Source: an uncultured Eubacteriales bacterium (GTDB lineage Bacteria > Bacillota_A > Clostridia > Christensenellales > Aristaeellaceae). Taken from it: DNA of 17,110 nucleotides. Positions 8,728-14,854 of the stretch are shown here, piece by piece. Numbering within the stretch: the first letter of the stretch is position 1; each line of letters begins with the position of its first letter. The notes beneath the pieces were generated by a model. It did not search any database and was not told where the DNA came from. It saw only the letters and a program-made list of their open reading frames with translations. Both the position numbers and the translations under genes were made by a program. The DNA lies in the NCBI GenBank assembly GCA_944333375.1, contig CALVKX010000017.1, positions 1-17,110 on the forward strand, written 5' to 3'.

Positions 8728-9622
8728 TGCGGGTCAGCACCTTCCTTTGCAGCACGCCGATGAGCACGCAGATGAGGAACACGATCACGGCCAGCGCGGC
8801 CGAATAGCCGTATTTCCCGGAGTATTCAAAGGCCTGCTTGTAGATTTCCACGGAGATGGTGTTGGTCGCGCTGCCCGGGCCGCCGCTGGTGAGGACCCAG
8901 ATCATGGTGACGTGCTTGAACCACCACACCGTGTCCAGGATCAGCGTGACCACCAGCGTGGAGCGCAGGCCCGGCAGCGTCACATAGCGGAACGACTGCC
9001 AGCGGCTCGCGCCGTCGATGGTGGCGGCCTCATAGAGCGACTTGGAGATGGACTGAAGGCCCGCCAGCATCTGGATCATGACCAGCGGATAGCCCTTCCA
9101 GATGCACACGAAGATCACGCAGGGGAGCGCAAGGTCCACCGAGCCAAGCCACGTCATGGGCTCGCTGATGAGGCCGAGGGATGCAAGGGCGCTGTTGAGC
9201 AGGCCGGTGGAGGCGTTGAAGATCCACTTCCAGAGGTTGGCGATGACGACCTCCGGGAACAGCCAGGGCAGCAGCAGCAGGGCGCGGAAGAAGGTGCGGA
9301 AGCGGATCTCTCGGTTGAGCAGCAGCGCAAGGCCGATGCCCAGCAAAAAGTGGCCCGCCACCACAAAGACCGTAAACTTCACCGTCACCCACAGCGAGGC
9401 GTACATCGTCGGGTCCGCAAAGGCGTCGGCGAAGTTTTCCAGGCCCACAAAGTTCCATTTGTTGACCAGGTTGGTCTTGAAAAACGAGATATAGATGCCA
9501 TAGCAGAACGGGTAGAGCACCAGCGCCGCCAGGGTCAGAAGGCACGGCAGAATGAAAAAGGAGATCGTGCCGTTTTTTCTCAGCTTCTGCGTGAAAGGTG
9601 TGGGGGTTCGCGATTGGATCAT
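8717..9622 (-). CDS. Carbohydrate ABC transporter permease, CUT1 family (MalF/UgpA type)
   Basis: 301 residues from ATG 9622, which has AAAGAGG 8 nt upstream; a GTG at 9628 is possible and would add two residues. Membrane segments lie near 20-45, 76-102, 110-130, 163-180, 222-240 and 270-292. The EAA loop is at about 196-220 (SLYEAATIDGASR, ending in VTLPG). It pairs with the MalG-type permease to form the membrane channel of a sugar importer. It follows the binding-protein gene by about 90 nt, a gap that contains a stable hairpin, and overlaps the next permease gene by 11 nt. Confidence 0.93.
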   Translation of the reverse strand: MIQSRTPTPFTQKLRKNGTISFFILPCLLTLAALVLYPFCYGIYISFFKTNLVNKWNFVGLENFADAFADPTMYASLWVTVKFTVFVVAGHFLLGIGLALLLNREIRFRTFFRALLLLPWLFPEVVIANLWKWIFNASTGLLNSALASLGLISEPMTWLGSVDLALPCVIFVCIWKGYPLVMIQMLAGLQSISKSLYEAATIDGASRWQSFRYVTLPGLRSTLVVTLILDTVWWFKHVTMIWVLTSGGPGSATNTISVEIYKQAFEYSGKYGYSAALAVIVFLICVLIGVLQRKVLTRNDA

Positions 9623-9664
9623 GTTCACGGCCTCTTTCCTTCACAAAGATGTCACGAACGGGAG

Positions 9665-9699
9665 AAAGGAGCGCCGCCCATTTAGGACAGCGCCCCTTT
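9665..9699 (-). promoter_or_regulatory. Intercistronic hairpin between binding-protein and permease genes
   Basis: AAAGGAGCGC at 9665-9674 pairs with GCGCCCCTTT at 9690-9699, giving ten positions with one mismatch and a 15-nt loop. No T tract follows on the minus strand, so a full terminator is unlikely. Such hairpins after a binding-protein gene often stabilise the upstream mRNA and raise the binding-protein level relative to the permeases. That role here is inference. Confidence 0.6.
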
Positions 9700-9711
9700 G
9701 TTGCGGCCGGA

Positions 9712-10983
9712 TTACTGGGCGTTGGCCTCGTCGCACAGCGCCTGGGCGCGCTGGCCGGCGGCGGCGGAAGCCTCCTCAGCCGTGGCCTGGCCGGTGAAGA
9801 CGGCCTGATACGCCTCGCCGAGGATGTCGTTGATCTCGCTGTAGCCGGGGATGGTCGGCGGGATCCACACGTTCTCAAGCGCCTTGAGGAAGCCGGAGAG
9901 CTCGGTCATGTTGGCGATGCGCTCGCTTTCCATGGCCTCCTTGCGAACCGGCAGACGGCCGGTCAGCTCGGCGAAGTCCAGAGAGTTCTCGGTGTTGATG
10001 AAGTACTTGATGAATTCCACGGCAGCCTGCTGCACCGCCTCGTCCTGGGTGGTGACGAAGAAGGCGAAGCCGGCGGCGGCGCTCACCGAGCGCTCCACGG
10101 GGATGTTGGGCATGGAGGCCAGCTTGCCCTTGAGCTCAGGCACCTGGGAGGTGATGGCGCCCAGGGCGTTGGAGCCGGTGATGAGCATGGCGGCCTGGCC
10201 GCTGGTGAAGAGCGCGACAGCCTCGGGATAGCCGGTTTCCACCACGCCCGGAGGCACCACGCCGTAGACGTTGTTCAGATCGGTGAACGCCTTCAGGGCG
10301 GCGGTAAACTTCTCGCTGCCGATGTCGGTCATCCACTGGCCGTTCTCGTCCTGATAGAACTCGTCGCAGCCGAAGTTGTGGATCACGGGCTGGAAGCGGC
10401 TGGCGCCGGAGGAATTCTTGGTGCCCACCAGCGTGATGCCGTAGGAGCCGTCGCCGGTCAGCGCCTGGCAGACCTCGACAAACTCATCCCAGGTCGTCGG
10501 CTCGCTCAGACCCTTCTCCTCGAAGATGTCCTTGCGGTAGATGATGCCCTGCGCGCCCCCGAAGTAGGGGATGCCGTAGTGCTTGCCGTCGATGACGTAG
10601 CTGTCCAGGTTGGCGGCCACGAAGCCGTCGATATACTCCTGGTCCATCAGCTCCTCCATCGGCACGACCATCTCCATGTCCACCAGCGCGGACATGGTGG
10701 TCTCGTTGCCCATGACGAACGCGGGCAGATCGTTGGCGGCGGCCATGGCGGTCAGCTTGGCGTTGAGGTCGTTGGCCGCGCAGCCTTCCACGGTCACATG
10801 GATGCCGGGGTTCTCGGCATTGAACTTGTCGATGAGCTGCTGCTCAAACGCGCCTTCCGGCGTCTCCAGAATCGTGGAGGACAGGTAGAGCACCTCCACC
10901 ACGCCGCTCTCCGCGGCCGCAGGGATGGCGAGGCTGCACAGGCACAGCGCGGCAACCAACGCCAGAGACAGGAACTTCTTCAT
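9712..10983 (-). CDS. Extracellular sugar-binding protein of the ABC importer (family 1)
   Basis: 423 residues, starting at ATG 10983 with GGAGG 7 nt upstream. It captures the substrate outside the cell for the two downstream permeases. The signal peptide has KK at 2-3, a hydrophobic core at 5-20 and a probable signal peptidase I site after A24 (PAAAES). Two cysteines, C14 and C16, lie in the core, but neither fits a lipobox because leucine precedes both. The mature part shows the usual family pattern: EQQLIDKFNAENPGI near 47-61, YGIPYFGGAQGIIYRKD near 136-152, SGQAAMLITGS near 262-272, and LTGRLPVRKEA near 339-349. It is the first gene of the importer-dgoD operon and has its own strong promoter. 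The substrate cannot be read from sequence; the context suggests galactonate or a galactose-containing compound. Confidence 0.92.
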   Translation of the reverse strand: MKKFLSLALVAALCLCSLAIPAAAESGVVEVLYLSSTILETPEGAFEQQLIDKFNAENPGIHVTVEGCAANDLNAKLTAMAAANDLPAFVMGNETTMSALVDMEMVVPMEELMDQEYIDGFVAANLDSYVIDGKHYGIPYFGGAQGIIYRKDIFEEKGLSEPTTWDEFVEVCQALTGDGSYGITLVGTKNSSGASRFQPVIHNFGCDEFYQDENGQWMTDIGSEKFTAALKAFTDLNNVYGVVPPGVVETGYPEAVALFTSGQAAMLITGSNALGAITSQVPELKGKLASMPNIPVERSVSAAAGFAFFVTTQDEAVQQAAVEFIKYFINTENSLDFAELTGRLPVRKEAMESERIANMTELSGFLKALENVWIPPTIPGYSEINDILGEAYQAVFTGQATAEEASAAAGQRAQALCDEANAQ

Positions 10984-11062
10984 GGTTTACCCTCCTTTAT
11001 ATTTTCAGGCAATCCTGCCCGAATGACAACGGATCAGGCTTTCATTTGTCTGCCACGGCCGG

Positions 11063-11091
11063 ATTATAGCATTATTGTACATGCATGTCAA
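11063..11091 (-). promoter_or_regulatory. Perfect sigma-A promoter of the importer-dgoD operon
   Basis: On the minus strand, TTGACA (11086-11091) is followed by a 17-nt spacer and TATAAT (11063-11068), both exact consensus. The segment upstream of the -35 (11092-11130) is almost pure A/T, like an UP element. Transcription should start near 11056, about 70 nt before the binding-protein start codon. Such a strong promoter probably needs a repressor. Confidence 0.9.
11079..11088. promoter_or_regulatory. Palindromic candidate operator inside the importer promoter
   Basis: ACATGCATGT is a perfect 10-bp palindrome that overlaps the -35 hexamer and fills part of the spacer. A bound protein would block RNA polymerase. 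The adjacent GntR/FCD regulator is the natural candidate, as members of this family often bind short GT...AC palindromes. The exact palindrome is not seen in the regulator/dgoA promoter region. Confidence 0.45.
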
Positions 11092-11103
11092 TATATTATA
11101 TCA
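11091..11103. repeat. Shared 13-mer, copy in the importer promoter region
   Basis: ATATATTATATCA occurs here immediately upstream of the -35 box, and exactly once more at 11883-11895 in the overlapping gntR/dgoA promoters. A second regulator-binding element or simple promoter A/T-richness could explain it. Confidence 0.4.
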
Positions 11104-11131
11104 AATATTAAATATTTATTTTTTAACATAC

Positions 11132-11157
11132 AAAAAAACGGCGGCTTTCACCGCCGG
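11132..11157 (-). terminator. Rho-independent terminator of the gntR gene
   Basis: On the minus strand a CGGCGG/CCGCCG stem with a 6-nt loop is followed by seven T. It lies 13 nt after the regulator stop codon and just upstream of the importer promoter, so the two minus-strand units are separate transcripts. Confidence 0.9.
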
Positions 11158-11169
11158 AAAAACCGATTT

Positions 11170-11838
11170 TCATTCCCCGTAGATCTGATACATCATCTCC
11201 TGCCTGGCCGCCACGGAGTGCTCCGTATAGGCCTGACGCAGTCGGTCGATATCTCCCGAGTCCAGCGCCGCCACAATGGCGTCGTGCTCCACGGCCACAT
11301 GCCGGATGCGCTCCAGGCGGTGCGGGCGGTTCTTGTCCACCAGAATGGTGATGATGCGGTGGCAACTGTCACGCAGCTCCAGGGCGCGGTTGTTGATACA
11401 GAACTGCTCCAGCGGATCATGGAACTCGCGGTTGAGCCGGTTGAAGCGTGCAACGACGGCCTCGTCGCTGTCCAGCCGGTGGATCTCGTCGTTGGCCGCC
11501 ACGATCTGAGCGCGAATGTCCGCCGACCAGTGCGGCAGGCACGACTCGACGATCAGCACCTCCATGCTGCGCAGAATGTCATAGGTGTTGCACACAAAAT
11601 CATGGTTGATCTCGCGCACGGAGGCGCCTTTGTAGGGGCTCATTTCCAAAAGGTTTTCACCGCTGAGGATCTGCATGGCCTCGCGCACGGGCAAAGCGCT
11701 GGTGTTGTAGCGCTTGGCGATGGACTGCACGGTGATACGGCTGCCGGAGGCGATCTGTCCCAGGAGAATATCCTGACGGAGCTGGTCGGTGACCATCCTC
11801 GTCAGCGTGTTTTTCTGGATGATGCAGGCGCCCTCCAT
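11170..11838 (-). CDS. GntR-family transcriptional regulator, FadR/FCD subgroup (DgoR-like role)
   Basis: 222 residues from ATG 11838, chosen for its AAGGAAGGGG 9 nt upstream. An ATG at 11868 would add ten residues but has a poorer site. The winged helix-turn-helix is at about 8-72 (TDQLRQDILLGQI, then ALPVREAM, then a GENLLEMSPYKGASV wing). The all-helical FCD effector domain follows (about 80-212), with candidate metal or ligand residues N136 and H140 (NREFH), H185 (VEHDAI) and H207 (TEHSV). Proteins of this group respond to sugar acids and related metabolites; E. coli DgoR controls galactonate genes. The gene sits between the importer-dgoD operon and the aldolase-kinase operon, so it probably controls both, with galactonate or a pathway intermediate as effector. 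It is monocistronic with its own terminator. Confidence 0.9.
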   Translation of the reverse strand: MEGACIIQKNTLTRMVTDQLRQDILLGQIASGSRITVQSIAKRYNTSALPVREAMQILSGENLLEMSPYKGASVREINHDFVCNTYDILRSMEVLIVESCLPHWSADIRAQIVAANDEIHRLDSDEAVVARFNRLNREFHDPLEQFCINNRALELRDSCHRIITILVDKNRPHRLERIRHVAVEHDAIVAALDSGDIDRLRQAYTEHSVAARQEMMYQIYGE

Positions 11839-11855
11839 TTTCTTTGACCCCTTCC

Positions 11856-11884
11856 TTGACAAAAGCATCTCTCGTGAATATTAT
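11856..11884 (+). promoter_or_regulatory. Sigma-A promoter for dgoA-dgoK
   Basis: TTGACA (11856-11861), a 17-nt spacer and TATTAT (11879-11884) lie about 65 nt upstream of the aldolase start codon. Expected start of transcription is near 11891. It overlaps the divergent gntR promoter, so RNA polymerase cannot occupy both at once. Confidence 0.8.
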
Positions 11885-11895
11885 ATATTATATCA
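11883..11895. repeat. Shared 13-mer, copy in the gntR/dgoA promoters
   Basis: This is an exact second copy of ATATATTATATCA from 11091-11103. Here it spans the -10 region of the gntR promoter and touches the -10 of the dgoA promoter. Confidence 0.4.
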
Positions 11896-11915
11896 TTTGC
11901 TGCCATTTTTCACAA
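11887..11915 (-). promoter_or_regulatory. Sigma-A promoter for the gntR regulator
   Basis: On the minus strand, TTGTGA (11910-11915) is separated by 17 nt from a consensus TATAAT (11887-11892). Transcription would start near 11880, giving a leader of about 40 nt to ATG 11838. This also favours that start codon over ATG 11868. Confidence 0.75.
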
Positions 11916-11951
11916 GTCCCAATTTGTGTATCGAAACCGGAGGGAGAAGCA

Positions 11952-12629
11952 ATGATGCAACATGACCGATCGCTTGCGCTGCTCAAGCAGACGCGGCTGG
12001 TCGCCATCCTCAGGGGCGTGAGAAACGAAATCGCCGTGGACGTCGCCGCGGCCCTGTATGAAGGCGGGGTGCGGGCGCTGGAATTCACCTTTGACCACGA
12101 CGATCCCGACTGCGTGGCGCGCAACTGCGAGCGCATCCACGCGGTGCGCAGCCGCTTCCCGGACGATCTGCTGGTGGGCTGCGGCACGGCGCTGACGGTG
12201 GAGGAAGTGGAAAAGAGCGTCGCCGCGGGCGGTCAGCTCGTCATCTCGCCAAACACGGACGCCGCGGTGATCCGCCGCACGCGGGAGCTGGGCGCGGTTT
12301 CCATGCCCGGAGCGCTGACCCCGACGGAGATCGTGGCCGCCTATCAGGCGGGCGCCGACCTGGTCAAGCTCTTTCCCGCGGGCGAGCTGGGCGTGGGCTA
12401 CATCCGCGCCGTGCGCGGCCCGCTGGGCCATATCCCCATGACGGCGGTGGGCGGCGTGCGGCCCGAGACGGTCGCGGCCTTCCTGGACGCCGGCGTCGTA
12501 GGCTTTGGCGTCGGCGGCGAGCTGGTGCGCAAGGACCTTCTGCGCGCGGGCGACATGGCGGGGCTGACCGCGCGTGCAAGGGAATTTGTTGATGCCATTG
12601 AGGCGTGGGAGGCGCGCAGGGAGGCATGA
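11952..12629 (+). CDS. dgoA: KDPG/KDPGal aldolase (2-dehydro-3-deoxy-6-phosphogalactonate aldolase)
   Basis: 225 residues from the first of two adjacent ATGs (11952), with GGAGGGAG close upstream. It is a class I aldolase of the Eda/DgoA family. It cleaves 2-dehydro-3-deoxy-6-phosphogalactonate (or the gluconate epimer) into pyruvate and glyceraldehyde-3-phosphate. Visible active-site residues are R21 in AILRGV, E44 in RALEFTF, the GCGTAL strand (76-81), SPNTD (99-103) and the Schiff-base lysine K139 in GADLVKLFPAG. A phosphate-binding AVGGV follows. The stop overlaps the start of dgoK by 4 nt (ATGA), so the two are translationally coupled. The sequence alone does not separate KDPG from KDPGal specificity; the dgoK and dgoD neighbours argue for the galacto form. 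Confidence 0.88.
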   Translation: MMQHDRSLALLKQTRLVAILRGVRNEIAVDVAAALYEGGVRALEFTFDHDDPDCVARNCERIHAVRSRFPDDLLVGCGTALTVEEVEKSVAAGGQLVISPNTDAAVIRRTRELGAVSMPGALTPTEIVAAYQAGADLVKLFPAGELGVGYIRAVRGPLGHIPMTAVGGVRPETVAAFLDAGVVGFGVGGELVRKDLLRAGDMAGLTARAREFVDAIEAWEARREA

Positions 12630-13612
12630 GCTGCTACATCGTCATTGACGCCGGAACCACCAACCTGCGCGTATCTCTGCTCTCGGAGGACTGGACGCTG
12701 CTTGAGCAGGCCTCGGACGGCGCGGGCGTTCGCTATACGGCCATCGACGGGCACAACGGCCGTCTGCGCGCCGCCGTTCAGGCGTGCGTGCGGCAGGTCA
12801 TGGACAGCCGCGGCGTCGGTGCGGGCGACGTGCGCGCCTGCGTGGCCTACGGCATGATTACCAGCAATGTCGGCCTGGCCGAGATTCCACACCTGACCGC
12901 TCCCGCCGGCCCCGCGCAGTTTCACGCCGGGCTGGTCACGCGCGCGTTTCCCGACCTCCTGCCCTTTCCCGTCACCTTCATCCCCGGCCTGAAAAACGCT
13001 CCCGGTCCGGCCACCCTTGACAACCTCTCCACGCTGGACATGATGCGCGGTGAGGAAACCGAGGCCGTCGGCCTGTGGGCCGCCCTGCGCCCCGAGCAGG
13101 ACCTGATGCTGGTCCTGCCCGGCAGCCACAACAAGTTTATCTCCGTGGGCCGGGACGGCAGCCTGCGCGGCTGCATGACATCCATCTCCGGCGAGCTGCT
13201 CGACGCCCTGACCCACCATACCGTCCTGGCCGATTCCCTGGAGGGCGCCTTTGCCTCGGCCGGGGACTACGACCCAGCCCTCATGCTCGCCGGCGCCTCC
13301 GCCTGTGACGCGGGCCTGGGCCGCTCGGCCTTTCTGGTGCGCATCATGCGCACGCTGGGGGACTTTACCGCACGTGACGCGCGCAGCTTTCTTCTTGGCG
13401 CGGTCATGCGCATGGACCTGGAGGCGCTGGAGCACTTCTCCCTCTTTTCCCCCGGCCAGCCCCTCTACATCGCCAGCAAGCCCCCGCTGGGCCAGGCCCT
13501 GCTGGACCTGCTGCGCGCCCACGGCCACAGCGCCGCCCTCCTGGACGAGCCGCTTCGCAAGTCCATGGGCTTTCTGGGCGTCAAGACCATCTGGCGCGGC
13601 GGTCTGGATTGA
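12626..13612 (+). CDS. dgoK: 2-dehydro-3-deoxygalactonokinase
   Basis: 328 residues from ATG 12626, which overlaps the aldolase stop. GGAGG lies directly upstream, and a second GGAGG is about 12 nt away. It phosphorylates 2-dehydro-3-deoxy-D-galactonate at C6 with ATP, the step between DgoD and the aldolase. The ATP-binding phosphate-1 motif is DAGTTNLR (8-15). Other DgoK hallmarks are GMITSNVGLAEIPHL (76-90), MRGEET (140-145), LPGSHNKFI (164-172) and the SGEL segment (188-191), each with a counterpart in E. coli DgoK. The only unusual feature is the lack of a clear terminator in the 83 nt before the tRNA promoter, so read-through into the tRNA is possible. Confidence 0.9.
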   Translation: MSCYIVIDAGTTNLRVSLLSEDWTLLEQASDGAGVRYTAIDGHNGRLRAAVQACVRQVMDSRGVGAGDVRACVAYGMITSNVGLAEIPHLTAPAGPAQFHAGLVTRAFPDLLPFPVTFIPGLKNAPGPATLDNLSTLDMMRGEETEAVGLWAALRPEQDLMLVLPGSHNKFISVGRDGSLRGCMTSISGELLDALTHHTVLADSLEGAFASAGDYDPALMLAGASACDAGLGRSAFLVRIMRTLGDFTARDARSFLLGAVMRMDLEALEHFSLFSPGQPLYIASKPPLGQALLDLLRAHGHSAALLDEPLRKSMGFLGVKTIWRGGLD

Positions 13613-13695
13613 TTGGATATTGGAGTTCCCCTTCCAGCAAGCGCAGCCTTCCTCCTAAGAATATGTTATAACGACCGCCTTTTGAGGAAAAGTGA

Positions 13696-13724
13696 TTGAC
13701 AATGAGTTAATCTAAGCCTAAAAT
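13696..13724 (+). promoter_or_regulatory. Sigma-A promoter of the tRNA-Arg gene
   Basis: TTGACA (13696-13701), a 17-nt spacer and TAAAAT (13719-13724) lie 18 nt before the tRNA 5' end. This is near consensus, as expected for a stable RNA gene. Confidence 0.85.
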
Positions 13725-13742
13725 TGAATAGATTTCAAAGAT

Positions 13743-13819
13743 GTTTCCGTAGCTCAGCTGGATAGAGCGACCGCCTCCTAAGCGGTAGGTCGGGTGTTCG
13801 AATCACCTCGGGAACGCCA
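13743..13819 (+). tRNA. tRNA-Arg, anticodon CCT
   Basis: 77 nt including an encoded CCA end. The acceptor stem GTTTCCG/CGGGAAC contains one T-G pair. The D arm is GCTC/GAGC, the anticodon stem ACCGC/GCGGT closes the loop CTCCTAA, the variable loop is AGGTC, and the T arm is GGGTG-TTCGAAT-CACCT. Anticodon CCT reads AGG codons. It stands alone with its own promoter and terminator, directly next to an AT-rich island. tRNA genes of this kind are common insertion points for integrative elements. Confidence 0.97.
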
Positions 13820-13826
13820 AAAACTC

Positions 13827-13868
13827 CGCCGGAAAACCCAGTGAAATCAAGGGTTTCCGGCGTTTTTT
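13827..13868 (+). terminator. Rho-independent terminator after tRNA-Arg
   Basis: CGCCGGAAAACCC (13827-13839) pairs with GGGTTTCCGGCG (13851-13862) with one bulged A and an 11-nt loop, followed by TTTTTT (13863-13868). It includes the left copy of the 34-bp direct repeat. Confidence 0.9.
13829..13862 (+). repeat. Imperfect 34-bp direct repeat, left copy
   Basis: It starts CCGGAAAACCC and ends GGTTTCCGGCG, and matches 16211-16244 at 29 of 34 positions without gaps. The similarity continues through the loop (AGT[G/A]AAATCAAGG), not only through the pairing arms. It lies at the junction between the GC-rich tRNA region and the AT-rich island, so it may mark one end of an inserted element. Confidence 0.7.
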
Positions 13869-13910
13869 CATTTTTATCGAAAAAGAGTAAAATCGTAAAT
13901 TTCATAGATT

Positions 13911-14075
13911 TTCATTAGCAAATTCTCCGTCAGCTAATGGAAATTAGGACTAATGTCGTCCGCCTTTCAGGTGTACGGTTTGCTAATAAAAATTAGCAGG
14001 ATTTTCGCTATTTTGCTAATGAAAATGCCCTCTCTGCTAATGGGAGAAAAAAACGAGCAAAATTCTTGCTAATGG
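13911..14075. repeat. Left iteron cluster, TGCTAATG / CATTAGCA motif
   Basis: Motif copies are CATTAGCA at 13913, AGCTAATG at 13932, GACTAATG at 13949, TGCTAAT at 13981 facing ATTAGCA at 13992 (an inverted pair with a 4-nt gap), TGCTAATG at 14014 and at 14035, and TTGCTAATGG at 14066. Most are in one orientation at irregular spacing. The stretch 13869-14160 holds no gene; these iterons are its main content. Confidence 0.7.
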
Positions 14076-14189
14076 ACAAGGCGGTTGTTACCCTGTTAAT
14101 TCGTTCATTTAGGGGTGGTCAAGCAGCAATCGCACACTACCTCTATGTTCTTTCCTATTATATAATTGCGGTAACAGGAGGTGGTTGTT

Positions 14190-14369
14190 TTGAAAGAACA
14201 GAAATATCATTTATATCTTTCCGATGACGAATACAGGAGAGTGTTGCAATCACTTATCCGTTTGAAGAACAGCCTGATAGCACAAGGCAGATACACCGAT
14301 GGGGTTGACGATGTTCTCTGCAAGGTGCTTTCAGCCAAGAAAAGAAAGTTCAAAATCAAATATATCTGA
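14190..14369 (+). CDS. Small conserved hypothetical protein, 59 residues
   Basis: The likely start is TTG 14190, because AGGAGG at 14176-14181 ends 8 nt before it; the frame remains open to GTG 14181, which lies on the ribosome binding site itself. The protein is MKEQKYHLYLSDDEYRRVLQ at its start, then a helical middle (SLIRLKNSLIAQGRYTDGVD) and a basic tail (AKKRKFKIKYI). It has no signal or membrane segment. I recall very similar proteins in conjugative and integrative elements of Clostridia, but I know no function. A consensus TATAAT at 14161-14166 may be its -10; no good -35 is visible. A bidirectional terminator follows at 7 nt. Confidence 0.75.
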   Translation: MKEQKYHLYLSDDEYRRVLQSLIRLKNSLIAQGRYTDGVDDVLCKVLSAKKRKFKIKYI

Positions 14370-14375
14370 ACACGA

Positions 14376-14408
14376 AAAGAGACCGCCTACACTATGTAAG
14401 CGGTCTTT
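14376..14408. terminator. Bidirectional terminator between the small ORF and the membrane-protein gene
   Basis: GACCGC (14381-14386) pairs with GCGGTC (14400-14405), with AAAGA on the left and TTTGATT on the right. It has usable T tracts in both directions and lies between two convergent genes. Confidence 0.8.
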
Positions 14409-14447
14409 GATTATATACCGTCACTCCGACAAACTGGAATTTTAGCC

Positions 14448-14837
14448 TTACTTCTTTTCTTTTATTTGCATGACAATCGTTGGTGCAAATAATGCTGTTA
14501 ATACTACAAACAACCATGTATTTCCTGTAAAAATATTATATGATTGCAACAATCCTGCAAATCCTTCTCCCTCTTTGATATATGCTGACAAATCAAATAA
14601 ATTCGTCAGTATAAACCACATCACACCAAAGAAAATATAATCTCGTTTCACACAGTTCTTGATTTTAGGTACTAACAGATAGGCAACAATAAAAATACAA
14701 ACACTTAATATGATGCCACTTAACGGACGTGCTAATCCCCCAAACTTAACAAGCACATATTCTCGAAATCCCCCATTTAATATTGCTATGGGTATTATCA
14801 TAACCCAAATAAGAAATGCAAACACATACTTTTTCAT
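14448..14837 (-). CDS. Four-helix membrane protein of unknown function
   Basis: 129 residues from ATG 14837, chosen because GGAGG is about 5 nt upstream; a TTG further out would lie on the ribosome binding site. Four hydrophobic segments are visible: about 3-21, 38-58, 68-84 and 105-121. Conserved-looking positions are NGGFRE (21-26), LARPLSG (35-41), LTNLFDLS (77-84) and LLQSYNIFTGNTW (95-107). I recall a widespread uncharacterised membrane family with NG..RE, R..S and YN...G..W motifs at these places, but no known function. It starts 17 nt after the flavodoxin gene, as third gene of the MarR operon, and ends before a bidirectional terminator. Confidence 0.82.
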   Translation of the reverse strand: MKKYVFAFLIWVMIIPIAILNGGFREYVLVKFGGLARPLSGIILSVCIFIVAYLLVPKIKNCVKRDYIFFGVMWFILTNLFDLSAYIKEGEGFAGLLQSYNIFTGNTWLFVVLTALFAPTIVMQIKEKK

Positions 14838-14854
14838 ATAGACCTCCAAGATTA

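Noticed and set aside
10984..11062. A riboswitch or attenuator in the importer leader
   Set aside because: The leader is only about 70 nt and I see no conserved aptamer pattern or terminator hairpin in it.
11838..11868. ATG 11868 as the start of the GntR regulator
   Set aside because: ATG 11838 has a strong AAGGAAGGGG at good spacing and fits the predicted transcription start near 11880; the upstream ATG would leave a leader of only about 12 nt.
13911..14075. The TGCTAATG cluster as a CRISPR array or replication origin
   Set aside because: The repeats are only 7-10 bp at irregular spacing in mixed orientation, with no cas, rep or dnaA-type gene nearby. Iteron or arm-site is the better description.
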